Positions 9,527 through 17,927 of a DNA stretch of 64,000 nt are shown here, in pieces. The position numbers and the translations under genes were made by a program. Position 1 is the first letter of the stretch. Each line of letters begins with the position of its first letter. Source of the stretch: RPQJ01 sp963706755 (GTDB lineage: Bacteria > Pseudomonadota > Gammaproteobacteria > Steroidobacterales > Steroidobacteraceae); NCBI GenBank assembly GCA_963706755.1, contig CAVPNH010000019.1:1-64000 (forward strand), read 5' to 3'. The notes beneath the pieces were generated by a model. The model was given only the letters and a program-made list of their open reading frames with translations. It made no database searches and was not told where the DNA came from.

Positions 9527-9554
9527 TGTATACCGCCGCGGGACCTGTGGATAT
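9527..9554 (-). promoter_or_regulatory. Putative dnaA promoter with DnaA box
   Basis: On the minus strand a -10-like TATACA (9527-9532) lies 58 bp upstream of the dnaA start. Just upstream is ATATCCACA (9546-9554), 8 of 9 to the consensus DnaA box TTATCCACA, placed where it would overlap the -35 element. Binding of DnaA here would repress its own promoter, as in other proteobacteria. The promoter is read from sequence only. Confidence 0.5.
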
Positions 9555-9624
9555 CTTCGCTTTTGCGACCCTTGCCGGACCCGCCGGGCAGGCCGGCCGC
9601 AGGCTGTTTCCGGCCTCGCGGAAG

Positions 9625-9653
9625 TTGACGCTGGGCCCGTCCCTGCGTATCCT
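9625..9653 (+). promoter_or_regulatory. Sigma70-type promoter for rpmH-rnpA-yidD-yidC
   Basis: TTGACG (9625-9630) and TATCCT (9648-9653) are separated by exactly 17 bp, giving a good housekeeping promoter. The predicted transcript start near 9660 leaves a leader of about 65 nt before the rpmH ATG. Confidence 0.7.
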
Positions 9654-9724
9654 TTCCGGCTCTTTTACGGGACCAGGGCATGTCGTTGTTTCTGGTCTAG
9701 TTTCCGGCAGACACGGAGCCGCAC

Positions 9725-9859
9725 ATGAAGCGCACTTTTCAACCGAGCAACCTCCACCGCAAGAGGACCCACGGCTTCCGTGCGCGCATGGCCACCAAGG
9801 GCGGCCGTCTCGTGCTCGCCCGTCGCCGCGCCAAGGGCCGCAAGCGTCTCGCGGTCTGA
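9725..9859 (+). CDS. rpmH: 50S ribosomal protein L34
   Basis: The 44-residue, strongly basic product starts MKRTFQPSNLHRKRTHGF and ends GRKRLAV, the near-invariant L34 sequence. L34 is a small late-assembly protein of the large ribosomal subunit that contacts 23S rRNA. It is the first gene of the plus-strand group facing away from dnaA. Confidence 0.98.
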   Translation: MKRTFQPSNLHRKRTHGFRARMATKGGRLVLARRRAKGRKRLAV

Positions 9860-10248
9860 CCATCGGACCCGCAGTTCCCGGATCGCCACCCGCCGCCTTC
9901 AGCCTGCCGCGGGAGCGACGCCTCACCGACAAGCCGCAGTTCGATGCCGTGCACCGCGCCGGTGTTCGTGCCTCGGACCCCCTCTTCATGGTGATTGCAC
10001 GGCCGAATGGCCTCGAGCACGCGCGCCTGGGCCTCGCTGTGGGCGTCAGGTCCGCGGGCAATGCCGTGAACCGCAACCGCATCAAGCGTCTCGTGCGTGA
10101 ATCGTTCCGTCACCGGCAGCAGGAACTGCCCGCCGTTGACCTCGTCGTGAACGCGCGGCCGGCGGCCGGCAAGGCCGCGAACGCCGAGATAGCGGAGAGC
10201 GTCGGCGTGCTCTGGAGCAGGATTGCCCAGCGATGCGCACGATCCTGA
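9856..10248 (+). CDS. rnpA: Ribonuclease P protein component (non-canonical start)
   Basis: RnpA is the protein cofactor of RNase P, which matures the 5' ends of tRNAs. The frame encodes the family core: SLPRERRL at the N-terminus, the RNRIKRLVRESFR RNA-binding helix, and a C-terminal DLVVNAR strand. No ATG, GTG or TTG occurs in this frame between rpmH and the conserved core, and none lies in the part of the frame that overlaps rpmH. The nearest possibilities are CTG at 9856, which overlaps the rpmH stop as CTGA, or ATC at 9862. I placed the start at 9856 provisionally (130 residues). The 3' end overlaps yidD by 16 bp. The identity is certain; the start is not. Confidence 0.88.
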   Translation: MTIGPAVPGSPPAAFSLPRERRLTDKPQFDAVHRAGVRASDPLFMVIARPNGLEHARLGLAVGVRSAGNAVNRNRIKRLVRESFRHRQQELPAVDLVVNARPAAGKAANAEIAESVGVLWSRIAQRCARS

Positions 10249-10481
10249 TCGCCTTCATCCAGCTCTATCGGTGGTTCGTGAGCCCGCTGCTCGGCCCGAA
10301 CTGCCGCTTCTATCCCACCTGCTCCTGCTACGCGCAGGAGTCTCTGCAACGACACGGCGCCCTGCGGGGCACGTGGCTCGCGATTCGTCGCATCGGCCGG
10401 TGTCATCCCTGGCACGCGGGCGGCTACGATCCGGTGCCCGACTCCCTGCCGCCACTCTTCAAGCGACCGTCTCATGGATAA
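10233..10481 (+). CDS. yidD: Membrane protein insertion efficiency factor YidD
   Basis: This 82-residue protein belongs to the small YidD family, which assists YidC-dependent membrane insertion. The N-terminal amphipathic stretch is followed by the family signature with conserved cysteines in CRFYPTCSCYA and the motif RCHPWHAGGYDPVP. It overlaps the end of rnpA and its stop overlaps the yidC start by 8 bp, so the genes are probably translationally coupled. Confidence 0.95.
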   Translation: MRTILIAFIQLYRWFVSPLLGPNCRFYPTCSCYAQESLQRHGALRGTWLAIRRIGRCHPWHAGGYDPVPDSLPPLFKRPSHG

Positions 10482-12171
10482 CCCACGCATCTACCTGTGG
10501 ATCGGCCTCGCCCTGCTGGCCTGGATGAACCTCGTCCAGTGGAACCGCGACTACGGCGTCGCGCCGACCCCGGCGCCCGCCGTGACTGCGCCCGTATCGA
10601 GCGGCAGCTCGGCGACCGGCGGCACGGCCGCCGGACAGTTACCGACGTTGCCCACGGAGTCGGCAGCCACGCCGGCAGTTGCGGCTGGAGCAGCACCGGC
10701 GGCGCCCACGATGCCGGCGGCGAGCGTTGCGGACCAGCCGAGCGTGCGCATCGTGACCGACGTGCTCGACGTCGAGGTGAGCCTGCAGGGCGGCACGATC
10801 GTCCGGGCGGACCTGTTGCAGTACCCGCAGAACAAGACCAAGGACAGCCCGTCGGTGCGGCTGCTGACGACGGCGGACGGAGCCTTCCAGGTGGCAAGGA
10901 GCGGGCTGCGCGCTGCAGGCGGCCGTGCCGAGCCCACGCACCTCGCGATGTTCACGGCTGCGGCGCAGGAGTACCGCCTCGCGCCCGGCGCCGGGGAACT
11001 GCGCGTGCCGCTCACCTGGACCGACGGCCAGGGGCTCGTGGTCACCAAGACCTACGTCCTGAAGCGCGGCAGCTACGCCATCGACCTCACCTACGACGTG
11101 ACGAACGGCACGGCGGCCGACTGGAAGGCGGCGTCCTATGTCCAGTTCGAGCGGCACATGTATGCGCAGAAGCGCTCGATGTTCGACGTCGAGAGCTACG
11201 CCTACCGCGGCCCGGCGGTCTTCAACGGCACCAAGCCACTCAAGCTGGACGTCAGCGACGAGGAAGACTCGAAGTTCTCGCAAAGCATCGCCGGCGGCTG
11301 GATGGCGGAGATGCAGCATCACTTCGTGACGGCCGCAGTGCCGCCTGCGGCCGAGCAGTTCGACTACACGCTGGGCCTCGAGGGTGATCACTCGCTGCTG
11401 GGCTTCCGCGGGCCGCTGAAGAGCGTTCCGGCGGGTACGACGGCGCAATTCGCCGAGAAGCTTTTCGTCGGGCCCAAGCTTCAGGACCAGCTCAAGGCGG
11501 TCGCTCCGAAACTCGAACGCACCGTCGACTACGGCAAGCTCACGATTCTCGCGGAACCGCTGTTCTGGGTGCTGCAGAAGGTGCACCGGTTCGTGGGCAA
11601 CTGGGGCTGGTCGATCATCATCGTGACCATCCTGCTGAAGCTGCTGTTCTACAAGCTCACCGAGACCAGCGGCCGCTCGATGGCGAAAATGCGCACCATT
11701 GCTCCACGCATAAAGACCATCCAGGAGCGCTACAAGGACGACCGGGAGCAGCTCGCCAAGCAGACGATGGAGCTCTACAAGCGGGAGAAGATCAACCCGG
11801 TCGCCGGCTGCCTGCCGATCGTGGTGCAGATCCCGGTGTTCCTCGCGTTCTACTGGGTGCTGCTCGAGAGCGTCGAGATGCGCCAGGCGCCGTTCATGCT
11901 CTGGATCCAGGACCTGTCGGCCAAGGATCCGTACTTCATCCTGCCCGCGATCATGGGTGTCGCGATGTTCGGCCAGTTCAAGCTGAACCCGGCGCCGCCC
12001 GACCCGATGCAGGCGAAGGTCTTTGCCTTCATGCCTCTCATCATGACGGTGATGATGGCGTGGTTCCCGTCGGGCCTTGTGCTCTACTGGATCACGAACA
12101 CGGCGCTGTCGATCGCGCAGCAGTGGAACATCAACCGCGTCGTCGAGCGCGAGGCGAAGAAGGCGCACTGA
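10474..12171 (+). CDS. yidC: Membrane protein insertase YidC
   Basis: YidC inserts and folds inner-membrane proteins alone or with SecYEG. The 565-residue product has an N-terminal membrane anchor (about residues 5-20), an Ala/Pro/Thr-rich linker, a large periplasmic beta domain, and the conserved C-terminal five-helix insertase core with LLKLLFYKLTETSGRSMAKM and NPVAGCLPIVVQIPVFLAFY. The gene lies just before mnmE, as usual. The ATP synthase c subunit, a known YidC substrate, is encoded farther right. Confidence 0.97.
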   Translation: MDNPRIYLWIGLALLAWMNLVQWNRDYGVAPTPAPAVTAPVSSGSSATGGTAAGQLPTLPTESAATPAVAAGAAPAAPTMPAASVADQPSVRIVTDVLDVEVSLQGGTIVRADLLQYPQNKTKDSPSVRLLTTADGAFQVARSGLRAAGGRAEPTHLAMFTAAAQEYRLAPGAGELRVPLTWTDGQGLVVTKTYVLKRGSYAIDLTYDVTNGTAADWKAASYVQFERHMYAQKRSMFDVESYAYRGPAVFNGTKPLKLDVSDEEDSKFSQSIAGGWMAEMQHHFVTAAVPPAAEQFDYTLGLEGDHSLLGFRGPLKSVPAGTTAQFAEKLFVGPKLQDQLKAVAPKLERTVDYGKLTILAEPLFWVLQKVHRFVGNWGWSIIIVTILLKLLFYKLTETSGRSMAKMRTIAPRIKTIQERYKDDREQLAKQTMELYKREKINPVAGCLPIVVQIPVFLAFYWVLLESVEMRQAPFMLWIQDLSAKDPYFILPAIMGVAMFGQFKLNPAPPDPMQAKVFAFMPLIMTVMMAWFPSGLVLYWITNTALSIAQQWNINRVVEREAKKAH

Positions 12172-12218
12172 TCGCCCCCCGGTTTGCCTCCAGGCCGCTG
12201 CAGGACTAGATTCCGGCG

Positions 12219-12253
12219 GGCGGCGACGGCAGCAGCAGCAGCAGCTCGCCGCC
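12219..12253. repeat. Hairpin with (CAG)n loop upstream of a small membrane protein gene
   Basis: Perfect 8-bp arms GGCGGCGA (12219-12226) and TCGCCGCC (12246-12253) enclose a loop built of five CAG triplets. The hairpin ends 27 bp before the ATG at 12281, so it would lie in the leader of that gene. A regulatory role is possible but not shown. Confidence 0.5.
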
Positions 12254-12280
12254 CTGCAACAACACATGGGGGGCTTGAGC

Positions 12281-12742
12281 ATGAACGCGAAACTGATTGT
12301 GCTTGGCGGATTTGCCTTCTACGTAATGACGTGGCTGATCTCGTTCGTGACCGGGCCCCTGATCCACGAAGGCGTCCTGGCCGAGACCTACGCCGCAACG
12401 GCTTCCTTCTGGCGGCCCGAGCTCATGCAGGAGCCGCCCGACATGGCGGCACTGATGCCGCGCTGGATCGTGACCGGCCTCATCTTCGCGTTCGTCGTGG
12501 CCGGACTCTACGGATGCTTCGGGCGCGCCATCGCGGGCAAGGGCTTTCTCCATGGAGCGAAGTTCGGTCTCCTGCTCTCGATCTTCGCTGCCGCCCTGAT
12601 GGGCACGTGGACCGGCATATTCAACCTGCCGGACCACATCTGGTTCTGGTGGATTGGAGAAACCGTCGTGAGCTTCGCCATCTGCGGCGGAGCGCTCGGC
12701 TGGGTCGCCGACAGCTGGTGCGCGCCGGCCCCCACCGCCTGA
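12281..12742 (+). CDS. Small integral membrane protein of unknown function
   Basis: The 153-residue product has about four hydrophobic segments: near 5-22, 65-85, 95-115 and 125-145. They are separated by short polar loops, one of which contains ELMQEPPDMAALMPRW. I do not assign a function. An in-frame ATG at 12266 is an alternative start, but 12281 has the G-run GGGGGGC upstream and was chosen. It sits between yidC and mnmE with 8 bp to the latter, so it is probably cotranscribed. Its gene position is not part of the conserved yidC-mnmE order and looks lineage-specific. Confidence 0.75.
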   Translation: MNAKLIVLGGFAFYVMTWLISFVTGPLIHEGVLAETYAATASFWRPELMQEPPDMAALMPRWIVTGLIFAFVVAGLYGCFGRAIAGKGFLHGAKFGLLLSIFAAALMGTWTGIFNLPDHIWFWWIGETVVSFAICGGALGWVADSWCAPAPTA

Positions 12743-12749
12743 TTCGAAG

Positions 12750-14141
12750 GTGACTTCTCCGCTGACAGGGGGCGCGACGATCGCAGCGATCGCCACGCCT
12801 GCCGGTCGCGGCGGTATCGGCATCGTCCGGGTCTCGGGTCCTGCTTGCCGGACGATCGCCGAATCCCTGCTGGGCGAGATCCCGCCGGCACGGGTCGCCA
12901 CGCTGCGGCCGTTCGCGGACGCCGCCGGCGAGCCGATCGACGAAGGTCTCGCGCTCTATTTCCCGGCGCCGCACTCGCTCACCGGTGAGGACGTGCTCGA
13001 GCTGCATGGCCACGGCGGACCGGTGGTGCTCGATGTGCTGCTGCGTCGCGTGCTCGAGCTCGGCGCGCGCCAGGCCGGGCCCGGCGAATTCACGCAGCGC
13101 GCCTTCCTGAACGACAAGCTCGACCTCGCGCAGGCGGAGGCCGTCGCCGACCTCATCGACAGCGGGTCCGCGCAGGCGGCGCGTGCGGCGCTCAGGTCGC
13201 TGCGGGGCGAATTCTCGACGCAGGTGCACGAGCTCGCCGAGGCCATGCTCGAGCTGCGCATGTGGGTCGAGGCTGCGATCGACTTTCCCGAGGAGGAAGT
13301 CGACTTCCTCGCGGATCGCGCGCTTGGCGAGCGGCTGGACGGCGTCCGCCGCCGCTTTGCGGAACTATCCGAAAGTGCACGGCAGGGCGCGTTGCTGCGC
13401 GACGGGCTCACGCTCGTGATCGCGGGCCGGCCGAACGCCGGCAAGTCCAGCCTGTTGAACCGTCTCGCCGGCTACGACGCCGCGATTGTCACCGCGACGC
13501 CGGGCACGACGCGCGACGTGCTGCGCGAGCGCATCGAGATCGACGGCCTGCCGCTGCACATCCTGGACACCGCGGGGCTGCGCGATTCGCCAGACGAGAT
13601 CGAGGCTGAGGGTATCCGCCGGGCGCACCGGGAGATAGCGCAGGCCGATCGCGTGCTGTACGTGGTGGACGCGTCAGATGAGGCGGCGGTAAAGGCCCTC
13701 GAGGCAGATCTCGCGGCCCTGCCCACGCAGGCCCCCCGCACCGTGGTGCTGAACAAGATCGATCGCGTCGGTTGTGAGCCGCGGATCGAGAGCGGTGGGG
13801 CAGGCGGGACAGCGGCGACCGGGGCGGAGCTGGTTCGCCTGTACCTGAGCGCGACCACCGGCCAGGGCCTCGATCTTCTTCGGCAACACCTCAAGGACTG
13901 CGTCGGCTTTCACCCGGCGACCGGCGGCGCACTCTCGGCCCGCGCACGGCACCTCGACGCCTTGAGGCTGGCGAGGGTGCACGTCGAGGAAGCGCACCGG
14001 CTGCTGGTTGAGCGCCACGCCGGGGAACTCGTCGCCCAGGAGCTCACCGACGCCCAGCGCGACCTCGGCGAGATCACCGGCGAGGTGACGAGCGACGACC
14101 TGCTCGGGCGGATCTTCGGCAGCTTCTGTATCGGGAAGTGA
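12750..14141 (+). CDS. mnmE: tRNA modification GTPase MnmE
   Basis: MnmE works with MnmG to install (carboxymethyl)aminomethyl groups on U34 of certain tRNAs. The 463-residue product has the N-terminal tetrahydrofolate-binding domain, an inserted G domain with GRPNAGKSSLLN near 226-237, DTAGLRD and NKID, and the C-terminal CIGK whose Cys is conserved. The start is GTG at 12750 with GAAGG just upstream. Its partner MnmG is encoded 3.8 kb downstream. Confidence 0.97.
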   Translation: MTSPLTGGATIAAIATPAGRGGIGIVRVSGPACRTIAESLLGEIPPARVATLRPFADAAGEPIDEGLALYFPAPHSLTGEDVLELHGHGGPVVLDVLLRRVLELGARQAGPGEFTQRAFLNDKLDLAQAEAVADLIDSGSAQAARAALRSLRGEFSTQVHELAEAMLELRMWVEAAIDFPEEEVDFLADRALGERLDGVRRRFAELSESARQGALLRDGLTLVIAGRPNAGKSSLLNRLAGYDAAIVTATPGTTRDVLRERIEIDGLPLHILDTAGLRDSPDEIEAEGIRRAHREIAQADRVLYVVDASDEAAVKALEADLAALPTQAPRTVVLNKIDRVGCEPRIESGGAGGTAATGAELVRLYLSATTGQGLDLLRQHLKDCVGFHPATGGALSARARHLDALRLARVHVEEAHRLLVERHAGELVAQELTDAQRDLGEITGEVTSDDLLGRIFGSFCIGK

Positions 14142-14168
14142 CCTGAGTCCTGCGTACGAAAGTGCCGC

Positions 14169-15728
14169 TCAGCGGCTGTTCGAATCCACGAACGCGGCCA
14201 GGGTGCGCGCGAACTTCTGCATCGATGCGGGATGGACGTACATCATGTGTCCGGCGTCGTAGTACTCGACGGCGACGTTCTTGCGGAGCTCCTCGCTGAC
14301 GCCGAGGTGATCGATCGCGTACTCGACCGTCCGGTAGGGACAGGCGAGATCGAAGTACCCCTGCTGGACCAGCACTTTCATCTTCGGGTTCACGGTGATG
14401 GTCTGCGAGAGGTCCACGATCGTATTGGGATACGGGACCTTGAAGCCGCCCAAGTCGGGCTGCTCGTGGCGATTGTCCCAGTCCTTCTCCAGGTCGCCGG
14501 ACAGGACGTATTCGCGGTCGGATTCGACGTCGAGTTCACGCCGGTAGTAGTCGTTGAAGGTGGCGACGACCGCGGGACCCACCGCGCTGCCATACGGGTC
14601 GTACTTCATCACCTCCGCGATGCGACTGATGTCGCCACCGACGTATCGGGTGTCCACGCGCCCGACGACCTCGCCCTTGCCGCGCAGCAGTTCCTGAAGA
14701 AAGCGTGGCTCGTCGAGACGAAGGTTCGCCTTGTCCCAGTAAGCGGCGCTGACGCCGGTGTAGCGCGCGAGGCCGTCCAGCACGGTCTGGCGCTCCGCCG
14801 CGGTTGCGCGCGAGCCCTTGAACAGCACGCGGGCATATTCATTCTCCGCGAAGGCCTCGGCCTCGCGCAGGAACGGCTGCAGCTCGGCCGGGCGATCGGC
14901 AAGGGCGCCGTGGTACCAGGCAGTCGCGGCATAGGTCGGCAGGAAGTTGACGTATCCCACGTCGCCAAGCCCCGCCCAGCCGGAAGCGAGGTCGAGGTAA
15001 GGCGACACCAGGATCACGCCGTTCAGACTCACGTTGTGCTCGGACAGCAGCGTGTAGGCGACGCCTGCAGCGCGCATGCCGCCATAGCTTTCGCCCAGCA
15101 CGAACTTCGGTGACGCCCAGCGGCCGTAGTCGCCGAGGTAGCGCACGATGAAGTTCGTCACCGAGTCTATGTCCTGGTCCACGCCCCAGAAATCCTTGCC
15201 TTCGGCCTTGCCGACGGGGCGCGAGAATCCCGTGCCGACCGGGTCGAGCATCACGAGGTCGGCGCGATCGAGGATGCTGTATTCGTTGTCGACGGTGCGG
15301 AAAGGACCCCGCGTGTTCGACTCCAGGTCCGCAAGCTCGGTGCGCCTGGGCCCGAGAATTCCCATGTGCAGCCAGGCCGAGGCCGACCCCGGCCCGCCGT
15401 TGAAGGCGAATACGATGGGGCGACTCGCCGGATCGGCGCCGTCCCGCGTGTACGCCGTGAAGCCGAACAGCGCGATCGGCTCGCCCTTCTCGTTCTTCAT
15501 CAGGATCGTGCCGGCCGTCGCGGTGTAGGCCACCATCGCGCCGCCGATACGCGCCTTGTGGCGGGTCACCCAGACCTTCGCCTCGGGAACAGGCTTGGCC
15601 TCAGGCGCGCCCGACGCGTCGGCAGTCGTTCCGGGCACGGGAGGGACGGCGGCGTCGCTCGCTCCCGCCTGCGGTATCGACGCGAGCAGGATCATTGCCA
15701 GGCCGGCGAGTCGGGCGGTGCATTTCAT
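14169..15728 (-). CDS. Secreted S10-family serine carboxypeptidase
   Basis: The 519-residue product starts with a signal peptide (about residues 1-23) and shows the S10 serine carboxypeptidase pattern: FAFNGGPGSASAWLH oxyanion region, GESYGGMRA with nucleophile Ser214, FDLACPY with the catalytic Asp, and DAGHMMY with the catalytic His. It should remove C-terminal residues from peptides in the periplasm or outside the cell. The open frame extends farther upstream, but the ATG at 15728 directly precedes the signal sequence. The gene converges on mnmE with 27 bp between. Confidence 0.9.
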   Translation of the reverse strand: MKCTARLAGLAMILLASIPQAGASDAAVPPVPGTTADASGAPEAKPVPEAKVWVTRHKARIGGAMVAYTATAGTILMKNEKGEPIALFGFTAYTRDGADPASRPIVFAFNGGPGSASAWLHMGILGPRRTELADLESNTRGPFRTVDNEYSILDRADLVMLDPVGTGFSRPVGKAEGKDFWGVDQDIDSVTNFIVRYLGDYGRWASPKFVLGESYGGMRAAGVAYTLLSEHNVSLNGVILVSPYLDLASGWAGLGDVGYVNFLPTYAATAWYHGALADRPAELQPFLREAEAFAENEYARVLFKGSRATAAERQTVLDGLARYTGVSAAYWDKANLRLDEPRFLQELLRGKGEVVGRVDTRYVGGDISRIAEVMKYDPYGSAVGPAVVATFNDYYRRELDVESDREYVLSGDLEKDWDNRHEQPDLGGFKVPYPNTIVDLSQTITVNPKMKVLVQQGYFDLACPYRTVEYAIDHLGVSEELRKNVAVEYYDAGHMMYVHPASMQKFARTLAAFVDSNSR

Positions 15729-15906
15729 GCTCGGTTCCAGGGCTGATGACGGGCGCCCAGTATAGGTTGCAGGCGCGGGGAGGGCCCTGCCGCGATATCG
15801 AGCGGCGTCCGCGGGTCCCGGCGGTGGACGCGCCGCGCCTCGGCCAGTAGTCTCACTTCCCCTTTTCAGCAAACCGGCCGCCGGGTGATCCGGCGGCGAC
15901 ACGCAC

Positions 15907-17472
15907 ATGAAACAACTCTCCGGCGCCGACTCGATGTTCCTGCAGTTCGAGCACGGCAACAATTTCATGCACGTCGCGTCCCTCGCGATCTACGACCCGT
16001 CCACGGCGCCCGGCGGCGGCGTGCGGTTCAAGGACGTGCTCCGGCACTTCACCTCGCGGCTGGAGCGATTCCCGCAGTTCCGGCGCCGGCTCGTGACGGT
16101 GCCGCTGTCGCTGGACCGCCCGTACTGGATCGAGGACCCGAGCTTCGACGTGGAGTTCCACGTGCGCCACGTGGCGCTGCCGCACCCTGGTGACTGGCGA
16201 CAGCTCTGCATCCAGGTAGCGCGCATCCACTCGCGCCCGCTCGACCGCAGCAAGCCGCTGTGGGAGGCCTACGTCATCGAGGGCCTGCACAACATCCCGG
16301 GCGTGCCCAAGGGCAGCTTCGCCCTGTACTGCAAGATGCACCACGCGATCATCGATGGTGAATCCGGCACGGAACTCCTGAAGGCGCTGCATTCGATCAC
16401 GCCGGACGGCGCAGACTTCGATGCAGGCCTGGAGCCGCCGCGTTTCCACGCCGATCGCGAGCCGACGGCGATCGAGCTCTACTCCCGCGCGCTCATACAC
16501 AACGTCGAACGCGTGCCCGGTCTCGCGAAGTTCTCCCTCGGCTCCGCGGGCCGGCTGGGTGCGCTCGGGGCGGGGGCCATCATGAAGATGGCGGGAGAGG
16601 GCGCCTTCAGCCTGAAGAGCCTGCGCGGCCTGCTGTCGGGCGACCTCGGGTCATTGCTGCCGAAGCTCGGGCCAGAGACGCGCTTCAGCGGCGACGTTTC
16701 GGCCCATCGGGTATTCGAGGCCGTGGGCCTGCCGCTCTCGGAGTTCAAGGTCGTCCGCCAGCAGGTCGGTGACGTGACGATCAACGACATGTTCCTCTGC
16801 ATCGTGGGCGGCGCGCTGCGCAAGTACCTGCAGAGCAGGAAGGAGCTGCCGGACGAGGCCATGGCGGCCATGATTCCGATGACGCTTCGGGGCGCCGAGA
16901 AGGGCGCTGACATGGGCAACCAGGTCGGCTTCACGATGATGTCCGTGTGCACGGACATCGCGGACCCCGTGAAGCGCCTGCTCGCGATCCGCGACGGGGC
17001 CCGCAAATCGAAGCGCGTCTCCGATGCGATCGGCAAGGAATTCGCGCGCGACCTGCTGGAGTTCGTGCCGAATCTCGTGTCCCAGACGCTGGCCCGGTAC
17101 GTGAAACCGCCGCGCATCGGGCTCATCGTCTCCAATGTCCGGGGACCCGACGTCCCGCTCTACATGGCAGGGGCGCGGCTGGTGAACTACTCGCCGATCA
17201 GCATCCCGACCCATGGCATGGGCCTCAACGTCACCGGTTTCAGCTATGCCGGGACGATGTGGATCTGCGCCGTGTCCTGCCGCAAGATGCTGCCCGACCC
17301 TGCGTTCTTCGCGGATTGCATGCGTGAAAGCTTCGAGGATCTCAAGGCGGCAGCCGCACGCGTCAGCACGGTCGAGCACCCGAAGGCACTGCCGCGCCTG
17401 CCCGGTGGGAAGGCTCGCAAGGGACCGAGGAAGCGCACCGCCAAGCCGCGGGCGCGGCGCAAGGCCGCGTGA
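15907..17472 (+). CDS. Wax ester synthase / acyl-CoA:diacylglycerol acyltransferase (WS/DGAT)
   Basis: This 521-residue protein matches the WS/DGAT family, which joins acyl-CoA to long-chain alcohols or diacylglycerol to make storage wax esters or triacylglycerols. The opening QLSGADSMFLQFE and the acyl-transfer motif HHAIIDG (His145, His146, Asp150) are diagnostic, and the C-terminal half has SNVRGPDVPLY. The tail is rich in Lys and Arg. It diverges from the S10 peptidase and is followed at 28 bp by a frameshifted metal-binding gene. Confidence 0.92.
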   Translation: MKQLSGADSMFLQFEHGNNFMHVASLAIYDPSTAPGGGVRFKDVLRHFTSRLERFPQFRRRLVTVPLSLDRPYWIEDPSFDVEFHVRHVALPHPGDWRQLCIQVARIHSRPLDRSKPLWEAYVIEGLHNIPGVPKGSFALYCKMHHAIIDGESGTELLKALHSITPDGADFDAGLEPPRFHADREPTAIELYSRALIHNVERVPGLAKFSLGSAGRLGALGAGAIMKMAGEGAFSLKSLRGLLSGDLGSLLPKLGPETRFSGDVSAHRVFEAVGLPLSEFKVVRQQVGDVTINDMFLCIVGGALRKYLQSRKELPDEAMAAMIPMTLRGAEKGADMGNQVGFTMMSVCTDIADPVKRLLAIRDGARKSKRVSDAIGKEFARDLLEFVPNLVSQTLARYVKPPRIGLIVSNVRGPDVPLYMAGARLVNYSPISIPTHGMGLNVTGFSYAGTMWICAVSCRKMLPDPAFFADCMRESFEDLKAAAARVSTVEHPKALPRLPGGKARKGPRKRTAKPRARRKAA

Positions 17473-17499
17473 CGTCAACGGCCGGGCTGCGCGTGGGTA

Positions 17500-17905
17500 A
17501 TGGCTCGCACGCGTGAACTCCTGCCGGCCGCCGAGCGGGCGGCCCTCGAGCGGCTGCTCGGCGGACCGGTGGACGACGTCGTGGTCGTCGAGCATTCCTG
17601 GTATGCGCGCCTGCACCCCGGCGCCCGGGCGACGACTCGCCGCAACCGCATCCTCCTGCGCGGGTCGGCGCGTGACTTCGTCGCCGACCGCGCGCTCATG
17701 CTGCACGAGTACTACCACGTGCTGCGGCAGTGGAACCGCGGCCGCCTGACCGTCTGGCGGTACCTGGTCGAGTGGCTGCGGCGGGGCTACATGGGAGAAT
17801 CGCTACGAGCGCCACGCGCGCCGGTTCGCGGCGTCGCGGCTCGTCGCCTTCGAGCGGCTGGTTCCCCGCCCGGCGGATGCGCGGGAGTCCATGCGCTTAC
17901 AATGA
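17500..17905 (+). pseudogene. HExxH metal-binding domain protein, single-base frameshift
   Basis: The gene encodes a small protein with LHEYYHVL, a zinc-type HExxH motif at residues 69-73, preceded by NRILLRG. In the sequence as given, the frame fails after residue 97. Ignoring one extra A at 17791 restores Tyr-Trp-Glu-Asn-Arg-Tyr-Glu followed by a natural end at the TGA at 17903-17905, giving about 134 residues. That tail resembles the YxxNxxExxA ending of small putative zinc-protease-like proteins. Either the gene is broken or the base is a sequencing error. It lies directly before mnmG. Function is unknown. Confidence 0.7.
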
Positions 17906-17927
17906 GCGCCCACCCGGGATGCGACCC

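Noticed and set aside
9470..9724. The dnaA-rpmH gap as the replication origin.
   Set aside because: Only one good DnaA box is seen there and it fits dnaA autoregulation; there is no AT-rich block. It remains a weaker alternative.
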